From the NCBI RefSeq assembly GCF_910592395.1, contig NC_088310.1, forward strand, positions 20,529,501 through 20,593,500: 64,000 nucleotides of DNA. The letters run 5' to 3'. Every line of letters starts with the position of its first letter. The first letter of the stretch is position 1. The stretch is from Lineus longissimus. Taxonomy: Eukaryota > Nemertea > Pilidiophora > Heteronemertea > Lineidae. The notes beneath the pieces were generated by a model. That model was given only the letters and a program-made list of their open reading frames with translations, was not told the origin of the DNA and ran no database searches. The translations under genes were made by a program, and so were the position numbers. Of this stretch, positions 48,573 to 62,477 are shown piece after piece.

Positions 48573-48789
48573 ACTTGATTTGGAAAAAAATTTACGAAGA
48601 ATAACTTGATTTGGAACAAGCTTCACAAAGAATAACTTGATTTAGAAAAAGATTCACACAGAATCACTTGATTTGGAACAAGATTCACACAGAATCACTT
48701 AATTTGGAAGAAGATTCACACAGATTCACTTGATTTGGAATAAGATTCACAAAGAATAACTTGATATGGAACAATATTCACAAAGAATA
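48573..48789 (+). repeat. 31-bp minisatellite, seven copies
   Basis: Seven units of exactly 31 bp start with ACTTGATTTGGAA-type sequence at 48573, 48604, 48635, 48666, 48697, 48728 and 48759. Consensus: ACTTGATTTGGAACAAGATT then CACACAGAATA or ...AATC. Units diverge by a few bases each, so the array is older than the tandem duplications elsewhere in the window. No coding role seen. Confidence 0.93.
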
Positions 48790-51700
48790 ATAGTATAAAT
48801 GAATGACTGTTGTGGCTTCAATGTATCCAAAGGTGTTGTGGTACTACTGCATAACAGCTAGTGTTCTTCACATGGCATTTTCTAGTACCGGTAAGCGATT
48901 CCTGGTATGTGACTTGCAGAATTCCAATTTATTACATTACAACTACCTACAAGATGAACTCGAAAGTTATGAATTGCTTGTAGTAAAAGATATAGATGGG
49001 TTATGAGGAAAAATATGACCCAATTATACTTAATTTGCACCAACACCAAGACAAGACTTAAATACGTTAATTATTGAACTCTGTTGCTCTTGCCACAAAT
49101 TAGCCAGCTTCTTTTCAAAGCAAAGGTGAATTCTCACATCAAAAACACCAATTTACCTACAGGAGCATTTATAAATTGTTTTGATATCGCTATTGAAATA
49201 TTTTAGAGTATGTTATAGTTTTAAACCTTGAACTTTGATGACCAATTTTCAGAGCTAAAATACCAGTCCATCATAATTTCTGACATAAAACCATTAGATA
49301 CGAGAATTTTATAGTGCAGATAGATGTGAGATGTAGTAGGTTGCTGAATAATTGTTGGCCTTAAGTTAGAGTGTATAAAACACATTTTTGACCAGGAAAA
49401 AAAAGTGGTGCATACAGATCTGTGTTAGATGAAAAATCTGCCAAGGCTCAAAATCCCTCCAAAGTTTATCGTTTCAAACCACTCTTCCTTAACAGAGAGT
49501 TAGAATGGGAATACTCTTTTAACCACCCACCTTCAAAACATTATACCACCCTTTCAATCAGCATTTTTAGCCGAAGAATAGATTTTAACAAAAAAACTTT
49601 AAAATCTAACTGATGCAATCCTAAACGAATGAGCCTGCAGTGATTCAATCCAACAGCCAAAAGCATTTAAAATTTGATGTAAGATGATTGCCTCCTATTC
49701 AGCTTCTTCCGAAAAAAAGATGCATTATATTGCATACTTATGTAAAAAGACAGAATAAAAGCATTTTACCCGATATGTTTATCCCTGGCTCTAAGCTAAT
49801 GTTATTCAATGTGAAAGCATGCAACACAGACGAAAAAAAGACTTTGGATGAGAGCAAACAAAATCATCAATTCAATCGGATATTTCAAGAATTGACTTTG
49901 TTAAGCGCAGAGAGGGAACGATTATCTTGGATGTAAAAACAGAAATATCAGTTTTACTTTGTTTGCATGGAGAAAGGCAGTTGTGCAATGCCTTAAAATT
50001 GTTAAGCAGCCAGAAACTTGGTGGTAAGCTACATGAATTCCAATCAATGATATTCAGGAAGCGGTAACCACACCAGCGCCACCACTTTCCCAAATTGGTA
50101 ATCTGAGCAACAAACTGGTATTCTCACACCGAAGTTTAGCTCTCCCAGCATATTTCTTCATTCGATGTTCACAAGATGCCCTTTTCATAATTCCCAGACG
50201 GAAATACTCTTGTGCTTTCATTTTGATGCTACCGCTGCAAACACCTCAGTCGATGAATATCGGATACATATGCCACGATGTAGCAATTGGACATGCCACC
50301 CATTTTTCATGATGTTGATGCGGAATGTGAGAATACAGATGATTAGCCAAACTGGAGCTGCATGTATTTGAGGAGTTATTGCCAAACTCGCACTTTTATG
50401 TACTTCAGAGAGCTGATGTACAAACTGTGCTGTAGGTATTGAAATTGTAGAATAACATTCTGCCAACGGTTTTTGTGCACTTTCAATCTGTGTAGACCCA
50501 AGCAGTCTTATGGTCACCAAATTCTCTGAGATGATAAATTTTTTGAGTGTTGGCGAGCAGTCTTCCCTTCAACAAGCAACCAAATCCACGGTAACTCCCA
50601 TGTGACTAAAACAGTAATCAGTTTAGACCATTAGTTACACCGCAAGTAGTGAATCTGGCAGTTTGCAAGTAAGCTGATTTTGATTTAGCAGTCCCTGTGT
50701 GCCAAGATTTGGAGTCGGGAGTTGGTCCAACATACATATAAGGTTCCAGATTAATACCCTCATGCTACAGCTACCCAATCACTTGTGTATCGATAAGATT
50801 CTAAGACTATAAATTTACAATAATATGGCAATAGGAACATATCATCTTATTATCAGTCATAAAATTATGGCATAAATGTTTATAAACGTCGATATAAAAC
50901 GCCAATCACCATATGTATGAGGCAAACCAATCAACCGTAGGCCATCAATCAAAGGAATACAGAATTCCTTGCATGTCCGACGCCAATTATCTGACCGAGG
51001 AAGAATCCGTGGGTCATGATGATGACCGATTGTGAATTGATTAACACATCCTGCTTGAGACCAGGGAAGAATTCTTCACGATTGTGACTGAATATTGCAT
51101 CCCATCGGGGACTTTCTGCTAGAAAATCTCCATACATAGGTAGACCATCAGTTTCAACTTGTCCAGTGTAAATTATGCTTTCATGATATTCTTCAATTCT
51201 CTACGTCCCTCATAAGCAGGTAGCAATAAATAGTGGTCATGATAACTGGTTGGGGCTAAATAATTGTGTCCTATTAGTGACCCTCTATCAGCAGGCAACC
51301 GCCACTGAAAATGACCAAGACAAATGGACGTACACTAATGACTTGGACCGCCTGTGTTCATCTCCTTCAGAAAATGACCACGAATCGGATACTTATTCAA
51401 TAGGAGAGCAAATCAATTGATCTATTTCTGATGTCGAGGGGCAAGCGAATGAGTCTGGAGTTCATGTGCCAAGTGGGGGGTAGTGTCTGGACATCCGGGA
51501 TGCATTGTGGACACGGGAGAGGAAAGATAGCCTAGGATGGAATACGGAACAAACAACGTCCAATTCACTGGAGCTAAACGTGTGGCAAAAGCTTCAAACT
51601 GCTATACACTAGTACTGATGTGCCTATCATGGAAGACGTGAAGCATCTAGAATGTGATCAACGAGGTCATCAAATACCAAGGGCAACACTATAATTCAAA

Positions 51701-52795
51701 TCAAGTAATTCAATGCAATATTACTCAGCTGTAATGAGTTTTGCCTCCAGAAGATCAACACAATTTCTAATAATGCATTGCCACTATGCTGAAGAAACCT
51801 TTGGAGAATTGACTTCAACACATCAATGGAGGAGAATATGTACATATCACATGGTTATGTACAGGGACGTCCTGGAGGTTCTCTTGGTGAGACAGACGTC
51901 TGAACTCACCAGAGGCTAAGGCAGAACGTCCAAATCAAATAGAAATGAATCAATATGTAGCCTGAAGATGTCACGTCAACATTGGCGGCAGAATTGGATG
52001 ATTTGGTGACATGTCACTTTCAGCAGTCAATCAACGACAATATGTCTAATGCCACGGGTATCCAGAAGCCAGTAAAAGAGGGAAAGTGCACTGCATTTCT
52101 CATCAAAATTCCCGATGTGTTGCAAAATTTCAAGGTGAATTTCAAAGATTTTCATGAATTAGGCGGGGGGGGGGGGCCTGCGTCTGGTGCTCCCTACCTT
52201 GGATCTGCGCCTCAATGCGGTTCAATTCACATGGGATTAGAAGATGGGCACATTTCAGGCCAAGTTCACTGGTGTTCCAGGGTTCTTCAATATGATTGCC
52301 ATGGGATACACGATCTTTAAGTTCTCGGTCACACCCACATAAGAGTCGAGCATGAACTTGAATTCACATCAAAATGTCAGACATGAACAAGATCCCAAAC
52401 ATGCCAAAGGTGACAATCTAAAATATCACAGAAGAACTTTTAAATAGATCCATGCCAATGACTAAAGTGCAGTGCAGTCAAGCAATTTTAGTTACTGTGA
52501 CCTGAGATATCGCCATGACAACATGACTGGGGATTGGTCAAATTGCAATCACTCGTCATGTTGTCATGGCTCTATCGCGGGTCGCAGCAATTAAAATTGC
52601 TTGTTTGCACATTGCTTTGGACAACACGTTCATACAGTGCAAAACAATCTTGCCATTCCTGTATCACTAGACTGTTTTCGACACCCACCCACACATACAC
52701 AAACAGACAACCCAAGCGGACCAAGTCACTAATCCTTTCTCCCTTGGTACACTAGCATTAGCCCCTGGTAATCAACCGAAGTAACAACGTTCCTC
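48790..52795. other. No identifiable gene
   Basis: AT-rich to mixed sequence with a G run near 52165. Minus-strand 51190-51030 is open and protein-like (GLPMYGDFLAESPRW), but the + strand there is open as well and no domain is recognised, so it is not called. Confidence 0.35.
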
Positions 52796-52815
52796 CCTTT
52801 TTCACCTTTGACCTT

Positions 52816-52967
52816 TAGAAGCATCGACAACAGGCTGTGACTGATAACCTTATAGATCAAAGCGTACCAGTAGAACTGATCAATGTCGCAGACAGGAAAT
52901 TGTTCTTTGAACAGATTGGTAGCCTTCTTTGATTCAAATGGGGACTTGTTAGCTCCATATCTTAACT
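52816..52967 (-). CDS. Possible internal coding exon, unknown gene
   Basis: After a good acceptor (TATATTCTCTCCCAG) the minus strand is open for 50 codons, beginning LRYGANKSPFESKKATNLFK and continuing through DQFYWYALIYK to a possible donor CTAAAG|GTCAAA (an earlier one is CTATAAG|GTTATC). No domain recognised. The + strand across the same bases is also partly open, which lowers confidence. Confidence 0.25.
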
Positions 52968-55900
52968 GGGAGAGAATATAGGGATAAAATCAATAAACAT
53001 TTGTAATACAATAATGATGGTCTTCAGGTTGAGATACTGAACTTCATTGAAAGTACTAATCTGAATAGTATCTGCATCATTATTGTCATTGAGATCCTCA
53101 AGTGCCAACTCCGATATCCGCTAGGCACAAATTTTGTCAGTGTGCCGGAGCCAAGAGATAGATTTCTACACAGGATTTTTCATACAAGTTTAGAGTCAAG
53201 ATAGGTCTGTAACCAAAAATATATCGCTCAAAAATATGTAAGGTGAGCGAGCTTATATATTTCATGCTGTAACCCAAGGGATAAATAAAATATCGAACCC
53301 AATAAAACATTGTTCACAAAGGTAAAGGGTGAAAAACAATTTACAACCAATGAGATCGCAAAGAGAATTCCAATAGTATCCGGTTTTTTGAAGGCCCTAG
53401 GATATGGGATCAAACAACAAAGCCCCCCCCCCCCCATGGTACAGAGATCATTACACAGACAATGCTCATATTCATATAGACGTTGTTATTGTTAACCCTT
53501 TGTGTTTCAACTCGAGGTGAGATATGAGATGGGGAATACAGCACAGACCATGACACCACAGCAACTGAGACAAATGTAACTCATCAGACTGGCAACGGGG
53601 CCCAAATCACCTTATAAATCGACCATCGCTTCCTTGAGACTCAACACCCGAGACCAGCTGGTAATGATCCATTCCATCCTGCATGACTTCACCACATTTC
53701 TCAACAAGGCTTATTTATATTAACCAGGACATCAATTCGGAGGGGGGGCATATGGGGATCCTCGAAAAGCAATTGTCCTTTCCAATAATGCAAGACAAGT
53801 CACCAACAATCCTCAGATCTACGGTATATCAAATTCTACAGATTTGGATTTCTTTTTAAATGTCACACCCAGAAGTGGGTTTAACCCCAAAGCAACATGC
53901 ATGGATGAAATACAAAATTAGAAGTACAAATATTATCTTTCATATAAATATTGGTTTTGCTTTTTTAAGATTGGCAAAAAACAAAACTAGTCTTAACCTG
54001 TAAATGGTGTGATTTATGAATGTTCGCCATGTAAATAATGCCTCTGGCCAAGATTAGAATAGTAAATGGTGTACGAAAATATTATTCTAGTAAAGACTGG
54101 ATTCACATTTCCGTTTTTATGCCAAATTAGCACACTGCCATTCTGATAAGTCACTGTCAGTGCATTCACAATAAGTTCAATGAACTATTCATTGGAATGT
54201 ATTGCAAGCTGAAGGAAAACGATAAAGCATTGCTTTTTCTTTAAAATTTTTTTAACCTAGTTACATTTCTTAGTGTAGAATTCAGTCAGATCATGCACTT
54301 TGAATGTGTTTTTGATATGACAAATTCTCTTATATTAGTCTAAATAATTCAGACTGGCCCCACATTTCAAGATCGCAAAATCACTTGGACAAGTAACATG
54401 CAATCAAGATTTAATAAAGACTAGTCTTTATTCATTAATACGATGTAGCGGGGATTGACCTCATTGGTTAAGATATGGAAAAGTGCAGACCAGTTCACAT
54501 ATAATCACATGATCGAATATTTGCACAAAACCAACAACTTGGCATGTACACGCCAGCAGCACCAATTTTCAGCTGCACCCGCTAAACATACTCTAATCTA
54601 AAATGCTACATACACTAAATTATACAAACCTTGAAGTCGGAACAATAGACTCTGATCGTTTGGTTGATTGCTGCAAGCCTGACAATTTCTTTCAAAAATC
54701 ATTCCGATTATAGTACCAACGTTTACACGAAATCACCACAGCAACCGTAGATAATCTCAACACATCGCTCAACACTATCGAACGTACTGAAAATGCCAGC
54801 CAATGACGTGAATGCTAACAAATTCAATCAATGATCGCTAATGCTGCTGATCCGCTATCTGATTATTTCCCGTGGTGAAACACCGGGGAAATACACAAGT
54901 TTAGCAGCAGAGGCTGACGCTTCATACCCAAGGGATACGTACAGTTTATCCCAGTCTTCATTCCATGCTGGCAGTATTCCGAGCGTAGGTGTACAGAAAT
55001 TTTCACTTCAGTCATAAAACTATTGAAAATTTGGCAATTTTGAGATGGAAATGTCAAAGGTACAAATAGGGAGCTGCAATACTGTGGGTGTTTGTACAAA
55101 ACCCTTTTATAATACATCAACTCACTTGCCCCTGATACCATCAAATCTTTCTGAAAAACTACATTTCAAAGTAACGAGAAAAAAAAAACAGCTCTCAAAG
55201 ATTGGTTTAATCCATTTACTGATGAGATGAGACTGCACAGTGACAGAAAAAGATTTGGGGCAACTCCATACAGAGTTTATCATCCCCAAAAGACACTCAC
55301 ATCCCGAAATCATGGCAGTCTATTTCCCGTAAGTAATAAACTGTCATGGTGTCTGTGAGCCGTACACAAAATGGGACAGCTCCATCCGCCATGTCCGGGT
55401 TATTGAAAGTCAACAGACATGAGGATTCTTGGCAACCAAAGTTTCTAAATCAGCAGAACTTCATAAAGTTTTTAAACTTCTGCTTATTTGATTTCCATTC
55501 GAACAAGTGCATCCTGGGTTACCATGGAAACAAAAACATCAGTATTGGACATTTTTGTCATCTGCATACGTGTAGCTAGACATAGGTTGACAACAGAGAA
55601 GGAAGTCTTCCAAACTTCCTGAAAGGTAGACAACTACTTCCTTTTAGATATTTGTAATCGTGTTTCGAAAATATGATCAAACCATCTTCCCCGACACTCA
55701 ACTCTCATCCATGATGACATACCGCCAATATTGAGCACACACCTCCCGATCATAAAAAATTTATGTACTTTTTCACAGCGACACCTAAAATTTCACCTAA
55801 TTTAGCCAGACAACTCTCCCTTTTTAAAGCTGAGACTAAAGGGGGACTATAGGCAGGAGGAGAGGGGCTAATTTGGCCATCTTCAAGTGACAAGTATACA

Positions 55901-56500
55901 CAGTAAGGGCCCTTGGTCTTGTCAGACTTAGCACTAAATATATCCCTCGTACAAGCTAGAATCATTTCGACCTACTGTGAGATGTGAGAGACCCCTATTG
56001 GTGGCTTTGTGTAATTTTATCTTGCCTGCCTAGAGCGTGCTGCTTATATTGTCCCTTTAAATAAATCCCTGTTGCAAATATGTTGGAAAATAACCTAGAA
56101 CATCTGAATGATTTATTTGGCAATGTGGAGTCCGTCATGCCTGACAGGAAACCCACACGTTGTTTTGAACTTGAACATGTTTTATAATTAATAATCCAAT
56201 TGATTCCTGACAATCCGCATGATGCCTGTTTGTGAAATTCATGAAAGTGGACAGAAAAAATATGGCCGACATGACAACTAGTCTACCAGTCATGCAGATT
56301 TGATATTGTGGCGATAAACTGATCTCCTGGCCTATCAGACCATATTATGCAAGGGAAATTTGATTGTCTTTTACTGGAAATATGGAAATGACATGATACA
56401 GATCAGCGGGAATTGTGCATAGAGAAAGCAAGAGGGTTTCGGCCAGTGTTTTGTTTGTTATGATACTGTTGTTATAATTACCAGTACGATAATACTCGAT
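52968..56500. other. No identifiable gene
   Basis: Mostly AT-rich spacer. It contains a 13-nt C run near 53426 and, at about 55835-55860, a segment (ACTAAAGGGGGACTATAGGC and AGGAG) that recurs in reverse complement near 8304-8330. No exon is supported. Confidence 0.35.
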
Positions 56501-56501
56501 A

Positions 56502-56590
56502 TAGTAGAACCTCCCTTAAAAGGACAATGTTAAAAGATGTTGTCATTTGAAATAGAGAGGTGACCTTGTTATAGAAACGACCAATTTTGG
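56502..56590. mobile_element. Partial Tigger-like MITE
   Basis: TAGTAGAACCTCCCTTAAAAGGAC followed by AATAGAGAGGTGACC resembles the MITE ends at 24173-24327. The opposite terminus is not recognisable. Confidence 0.4.
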
Positions 56591-57034
56591 GCCCAGAATC
56601 ACTGCTCTTTAGATGATAGATGGTGTCTTTCTAGCGGCAATGCCAAAGTTGAATTTGTTTGAGGAGGTTGCAATGTACTTTCAATTTCGAAAACATATCA
56701 TGATATTTTGTGATGCATCTGAAATGATACGCAGACATTCTTATCTGCTTGTGCTTTCCAAGGGAGACAAGTAGAGAATGACATGATAATGTAAAATTAT
56801 TATGAGAAATCATGTGGTCTACATGAACGACAATCAACAATAAAACACCCCAAAACTAGGACATCTCAAGATGTAATCAAGTGAAGGTACCTATCTATCT
56901 AGGAAAATGGCAATTAATGCAGCAGGAAGGAACATAAACTACATGTTGTAACTGGCATTCTGAGTGTATCATTGTTAACAAAATCTAACAAGATCGATCA
57001 TAAACAATGACGATTTTACAATATCTGGGTTACA

Positions 57035-57215
57035 CAGTGGAACCTCCCTTAGCGAACACCTCTGTTAGCTGGACATCCTTCCTAATGGGGACACATTTTT
57101 GGTCCTACGTTGGTCATTTCTATACAATTCAAGCTCTGTAATCAAGACATCTGTCTATAATCACAAAGGACAGCATCTGTCAGTTCCAAGGGTGTCAATG
57201 GGAGTGGTTCCACTG
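57035..57215. mobile_element. 181-bp MITE with CAGTGGAACC ends
   Basis: It starts CAGTGGAACCTCCCTTAGCG and ends GGGAGTGGTTCCACTG, an inverted pair. The interior keeps GACATC-type words but no reading frame. It looks like an intact non-autonomous DNA transposon related in its ends to the Tigger-like copies nearby. A target duplication is not clear. Confidence 0.6.
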
Positions 57216-57887
57216 TCTTATTATTTGTTACCCACTCTAGTGTTGTCAAGTCCTTGACACCCTGAAGAGCCAATTAAGGGAAATATTTCAGCAACAATTG
57301 ACACAGTTACAGGGCTACAAATGAGTCAACAATTAATACAAGCAATAAAATAGAACGGCAAATCAGTCCACAACTGTTTTTTGGCACTTTGACCTTTCGA
57401 CTTGAATAGCTACACAGTTATGTTACAGACCTACAGTGACTACGCCTTGCAAGGCCAAGGCCCCTAGGCGACCCCCCTGCATGGTCTATTAGCTTTCCTT
57501 TCACTGGTAGGCTTCCATGGTAGGCCTAGCATTGCTATATTGTCTAACCAGCTAACTTTACTCACAAACTGTTTGTGATGAGGAGGCTCCAAAGAGTAGG
57601 CCAGTCGTCAACATTCCAAGCTGACGTAGGCCTATCGACTGACTACTGCTACTAGCACTAAACTATAGTATTCAATCCATACTTGTTACTAGTGATAAAA
57701 ACTGCAAAGTCAGGAGAATGAATAATGAAAAACATTGTAGACCCCACTCACATGCATTTAGTACAGAGGGATAGTGCATACAAATGATGAATGTGAACAC
57801 CAAAACTTTATGCACTGCAAAAAACATTGTCAGCACGAAAAAAAGGAAAAAGACTATGTACACTTGACATTGATGCCATAAACTTAC

Positions 57888-57954
57888 CAACTGCCAACGC
57901 TTTATATCGTTGTTCATTCGGTTTTCTCATAAATCGAGACTTTGATAGCACCAT
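57888..57954 (-). CDS. Possible first coding exon, unknown gene
   Basis: ATG opens 22 codons (MVLSKSRFMRKPNEQRYKAL, AV) plus one base to a consensus donor G|GTAAGTTT. A CACGTG E-box lies about 40 bp upstream of the ATG on the minus strand. No partner exon could be joined with confidence. The + strand is also open here. Confidence 0.22.
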
Positions 57955-59558
57955 TTACCTATCGGGAGAACTTGGTGGGTCATTTTGTGACCACGTGGGG
58001 GCAGCACCAGCTAGTGTGCTTTTGTGCTGTTACCTATTGTGCTTCACTGAAGACAGCATTCTTTCTTTTGTGGTTGTTCCTTCTGACATTTTGAACGTCT
58101 GAAGTACAATGAACAACAGAGAAATAGAATTGACAGCTCAGAAAAAAACTCGATGCATGCAGCAGCACGGTCTGACAGCATTCATTTGGCAGGGAGCACT
58201 ATCACGATCGTGGTCAATGTCTTCATAACACTGTTCACATTGGGATCATATTAAAGACATTCAACTGATACCAGTTGTCAGATAATGGGCATCAGTTCCT
58301 CATCAGTATGTTAAGGACAACATTGTAAGAGCTTTTTTATGGTCTGGTTCTTGGCCAGGGTAGCAAAGATACCAGTAAATTCAAATCCAGTGAAGAGATT
58401 GAACTTCATGGCGAGCACAAAATGAGTCTGAACAAAAAGATGAAGCATGAATTGTATTCCTATTTTGTCTATTGTATCAAGTAATGAAGTAAAGATCAAT
58501 CTTTAATCCATACTTGATTGTATTGATGTGAATAGCATGTAAAAAATATACAACAGACTGCTTTCAGCCATTACCTGAACATGACAACAATGCGTATTTC
58601 ATCAAATATACCGTCAAGATTTAAGTTTACATATAAATACTGGGAGAAACATATTATCAGTTTCCAGTACAAGAAGACAATAGTCATGTATTTTCTTTAT
58701 GTATTCATTAAAAAATAAATACAAAAAATCTTCGGACTGTTACTACACACTTCATAGGCATTTTCCTATCATTTCCCACCCCTACTGCTTAAATCATCTA
58801 TTTCAACCATAGAACTGAAATATCTAGAGAAAAGCACCAATGACATCATAAATTACATAAGTTACATAAATTGTTCAGCAATTTAATTCTGAATGCAACA
58901 TAAAATGGAAATTTGAACAAGTCTCTTTGCTTGTTCCAGGGTAAGATCACTTTAACAACATAATACAATGGAAGAACAAAACTCATCAAATCTACAGAAT
59001 AAACATGTATCTAGTTGGTCCCAGCAACAAATTAATCCAAGGCAAATGAAGTATCCTACATGATGTGGAATTTTACAACAAATCTGTAAACTCATTGCTA
59101 TTTACAACCAAAAACTCATTACTTCATCCAATTTTGTTGAAACACCTTGAAACCAATCATTCACTTTGGTTCACATCATTTGATTCCATACAAACTAATC
59201 ACAGGTATTTTAAAATCACAAATGATTCATTATCATGCATATACAGGCAGGGTTGCATGGGGTGTGCCCCCATTTTTGTTGTAGTTATTTGACAATTATC
59301 ATGGACTTTTGGAAATTGATGTAAAAAAGAAAGGCACCCCTCTTTTTTGAACTCCTGAATCCGCCCCGACATGTACATGTATCTCATGTTGATGAAGTGT
59401 GCACAAAAAGCACTTTGTGCCATTTCAAGCCATTTGAATTTAGCACATTTACAGTGCCAGCAATCATACAGCACTCATTGTCTTCCACAAAAATAACCTA
59501 ATCAGCTGAATTCTTGATAAATGACAATGCATAGTTCAATTGAAATGGTCTCATTTCC
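57955..59558. other. 3' flank of VTI1B; no gene seen
   Basis: Probably includes the VTI1B 3' UTR near 59.3-59.5 kb. No canonical AATAAA was found on the minus strand close to the stop. Otherwise AT-rich without recognisable features. Confidence 0.35.
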
Positions 59559-61872
59559 TCAACTGAAGAATTTCCAGTACACAACACCGCCAAGGATGAT
59601 AAACTCTAGGATGATAATCACGGCCAGGACTAATTTATTGGTCATCATTCTGAAAAAAAAAGGGTTAAAACAGTTAGTACTCATCTAACATAAGCCTACA
59701 TTCTAAAACCTACACACAGCACATAGAGCATGTTCAGTCATAGACCCTGTGTCGAGTGCCAACACTATGGCCTTCCTAGAAGTACCAATACCTATCCTTC
59801 TTCTTCAAGTAGTGCCATCTTTCCCTGTAATTTGGTGTGTGGCACCATACTGGCCTAGCACAGCCGACTATGACTAATCCTCGTGGTTTTGTCACAACTT
59901 AGACTTCTACTAAATCTGCTGGTTGACAGATAAGGGTACTGGAAATGAACAATTCAAGGCCTCAACTAGGGGTTCACTTATACTTGAGATTGACCTATAT
60001 TTGATTGTGGTATAAGTTGTCATAACTTAGAATTTTTGCTCAAATCGCTTACTTTCTTGCCATAGAGCGAAGGATTTTTCTACTTCTTACAAGCCCTGAA
60101 TCTGTCTCGTGAAGCTGAAAATGGAAGATATGAATTACAATTGGTGTTGATAACATTCAATGTGCAAGGGGAAAGGGGATTTCACTTTCCTTTGAATGGT
60201 CTCTAAACTTAACCAATAGGCATAGAGGTTTTCAACCAATCTTGTTAGTTTTCTCAGGAGTCCAGTGATCAATTTTGGAACTCTATCTCTGGGACTGGGC
60301 ATTAACTGATATTAGTTCAGGCTTAATCCTTACACCTACCCTATCCCTAGTTCTCTCTAATGATTCCCTCTGGTTTCCTAACTCATCAATCACATCTACA
60401 GCTATTTGATCCGTCTCTGCTGCTATCTGTTGGGCTCTCCCTACACTAGCTGTGGATCTCTTCAATGACTCAGTTCCTTGCATTAATTTAGCTCTCTGTG
60501 ATGTTTCCATGGCCTAGAGAACAAAATTAACCAGAAGAAAGAATTAGCAGTGAAGCATAATCATCAATCTACACCATTTTGAACCATTTACCACATTTAT
60601 ACTACATTTATACCTGGCTTGCTTTAACCTTGATATAATTCTTACAATTTGCCTTAATTCGATGATGCCTCTAATTTCACATGATAGACCTGATAGGCCT
60701 GTTGACACTATGATAAGTCTCATAATTTTGCTGAAAGAACATTAACAAGAGATCAACAGATTATAAACACTTACATCAAACTCAGAACCTCCACCAAACA
60801 AGTTATCACGATCTGATCCACCAAATCCACCTGAACCCCGTCTCTGAAACAGTGAAGTGAACCCCAAACTTAGTCAAACAACAAATAAAACAACAGTTAG
60901 AAAGAGGCTACTTCCCTTGAGTGCTCTTGGACCATTCTTAATTTAATACAGATTTCAATGATATTATTTTGTAAAGTGGTTTTTTAAATGATTTATAGAT
61001 AACTTTTCCTTTTCAAAAGTTTTGTTTCAAAACATATTGCCCAACAAACTGGGCAACTAAGTTTCAGCAGTGGACTGGTTTCACACTCACCATCTCCCTT
61101 GAAAACCTATCAAGATCTTTCTTGCAATCTCTAACGGTAGTCATCATGTCCATTCGATATCGAGGAGGTGCCCGTTTGGCCTCGCTTTCCATTTCTTGAA
61201 CCTTAAGATCAAAAGTAATGAAAATAACAGATTGATTGATTGATTGATTGATTGATGGTGAAGTCCTACAATTACCAGTTAATGCAGAGGGCGGCAAAAT
61301 CATGCTGTGTGACGTGTGTCAAACAAAATGCTTCAGTTCTTTTACTTTCTAAACTTTTTTCATTCCCAAAACTCCCTCAACAGTCTAATTCTTATCAAAA
61401 GTTTATACTCACAATCTGTCCAGCATCTTCCAGTTGGGTTTCTGCATCTCTTATGAGCCTCTTCCTCTCCTCTATTAAAAAAAAGAACAGACATGATTTA
61501 TAATCTTAACAACCTTGTAGGCGTACAGGACATGGAGTTTAACGTTACAAGAATAATCCTGAGAAATGCCCTGTTCATTTGGTAACGTCAAAGGTCCTAC
61601 CGTACCAGTATTACTGTTTCATTACAATGTTGTGTACAAACAATCATTGCTGAAAATTGACTGGAAATTATGTAATGATGTAAACGATGATATTAGCACT
61701 CCTGTGGTGGCATAACAAATATTGATGTAAACAAATCTATTGAACTGACTGGCAAATACAACGACGTCGTACCTCCTGACGATCTCGGAATTCTGTCTTT
61801 CACCGTCAGTCGTATCTTTTCATAAACAGTCCGAAAGTCATCATTTAGATTTTCAAACTTCTCAGAAGACAT
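59559..61872 (-). CDS. VTI1B: VTI1B, Qb-SNARE
   Basis: Tail-anchored Qb-SNARE of trans-Golgi and late-endosomal membranes that pairs with syntaxin-type partners in vesicle fusion. Seven exons: 61872-61773, 61471-61413, 61201-61091, 60843-60775, 60513-60340, 60114-60053, 59649-59559. All splice ends are GT/AG and all phases join, giving 221 residues (human 232). Residues 1-90 form the helical N-terminal domain (MSSEKFENLNDDFRTVYEKI; EERKRLIRDAETQLEDAGQI). A glycine-rich linker (RRGSGGFGGSDRD) replaces the human linker and is the least conserved part. The SNARE helix (about 118-188) has zero-layer Gln161 in ELGNQRESLERT. LVRSRKILRSMARK precedes the anchor at about 197-217, ending VVYWKFFS. An ATTG microsatellite lies in intron 2 at 61231-61256. 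Confidence 0.96.
61231..61256. repeat. ATTG microsatellite
   Basis: Six and a half copies of ATTG lie just upstream of VTI1B exon 3, on the intron side, 30 bp from the acceptor. On the coding strand this is (CAAT)n and sits next to the branch-point zone. Confidence 0.85.
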
Positions 61873-62477
61873 GATGACTCATTGGCACAAGCAACTAATT
61901 CGACAGGAAAAGTACAGCTTCCCTGAATCCTTGATTTTGATCAGCTTTACAGTTTTGATACACTACAGGTTGTGTACAAAATCAATTCAATGTACAGTAC
62001 AGGTATGAGGTAGGGGGCCAGCTACCCAAAAATTTCCCTTTTTTCACCCACAGAAATGAGATTTGCAGAAAACATTTATTATCTAAATCACACCACTGGA
62101 TATTTAGTACTTTAATGATGGATTCTATTACAGTCTAGTCGAAAATTAATGAACGCAACGTCGAGATATTTGATGATAATCACTCACACAACGTAGTGAG
62201 TGTAATGGTTACGTATGTATACAATACACTGTATGTAAAGTGTATACAACACATAGTCCGTACTGAACTGTGAAGCTGTGGTAAATACATGACTGTGATG
62301 GGTGAAAGTTGATTTATTCTTCAATTTTTGGTGGATTCTTAATCTACAGAGCCAGGCCATAACGGGGATATACCTTTTGATAATTAATTTAAGGAAATAT
62401 TGTCTCACTGCCCAGTTCAGAACTTGTATTCTAATAGGCCCATATCAGTCCGCGAGTGACGATTTGGTATCAGGCTG
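61873..62477. other. VTI1B upstream region
   Basis: Presumed promoter and 5' UTR of VTI1B. No TATA box is obvious. No further gene recognised. Confidence 0.35.

Noticed and set aside
51030-51190. Protein-like minus-strand stretch
   Set aside because: The + strand over the same bases is also open and equally protein-like, and no family is recognised.
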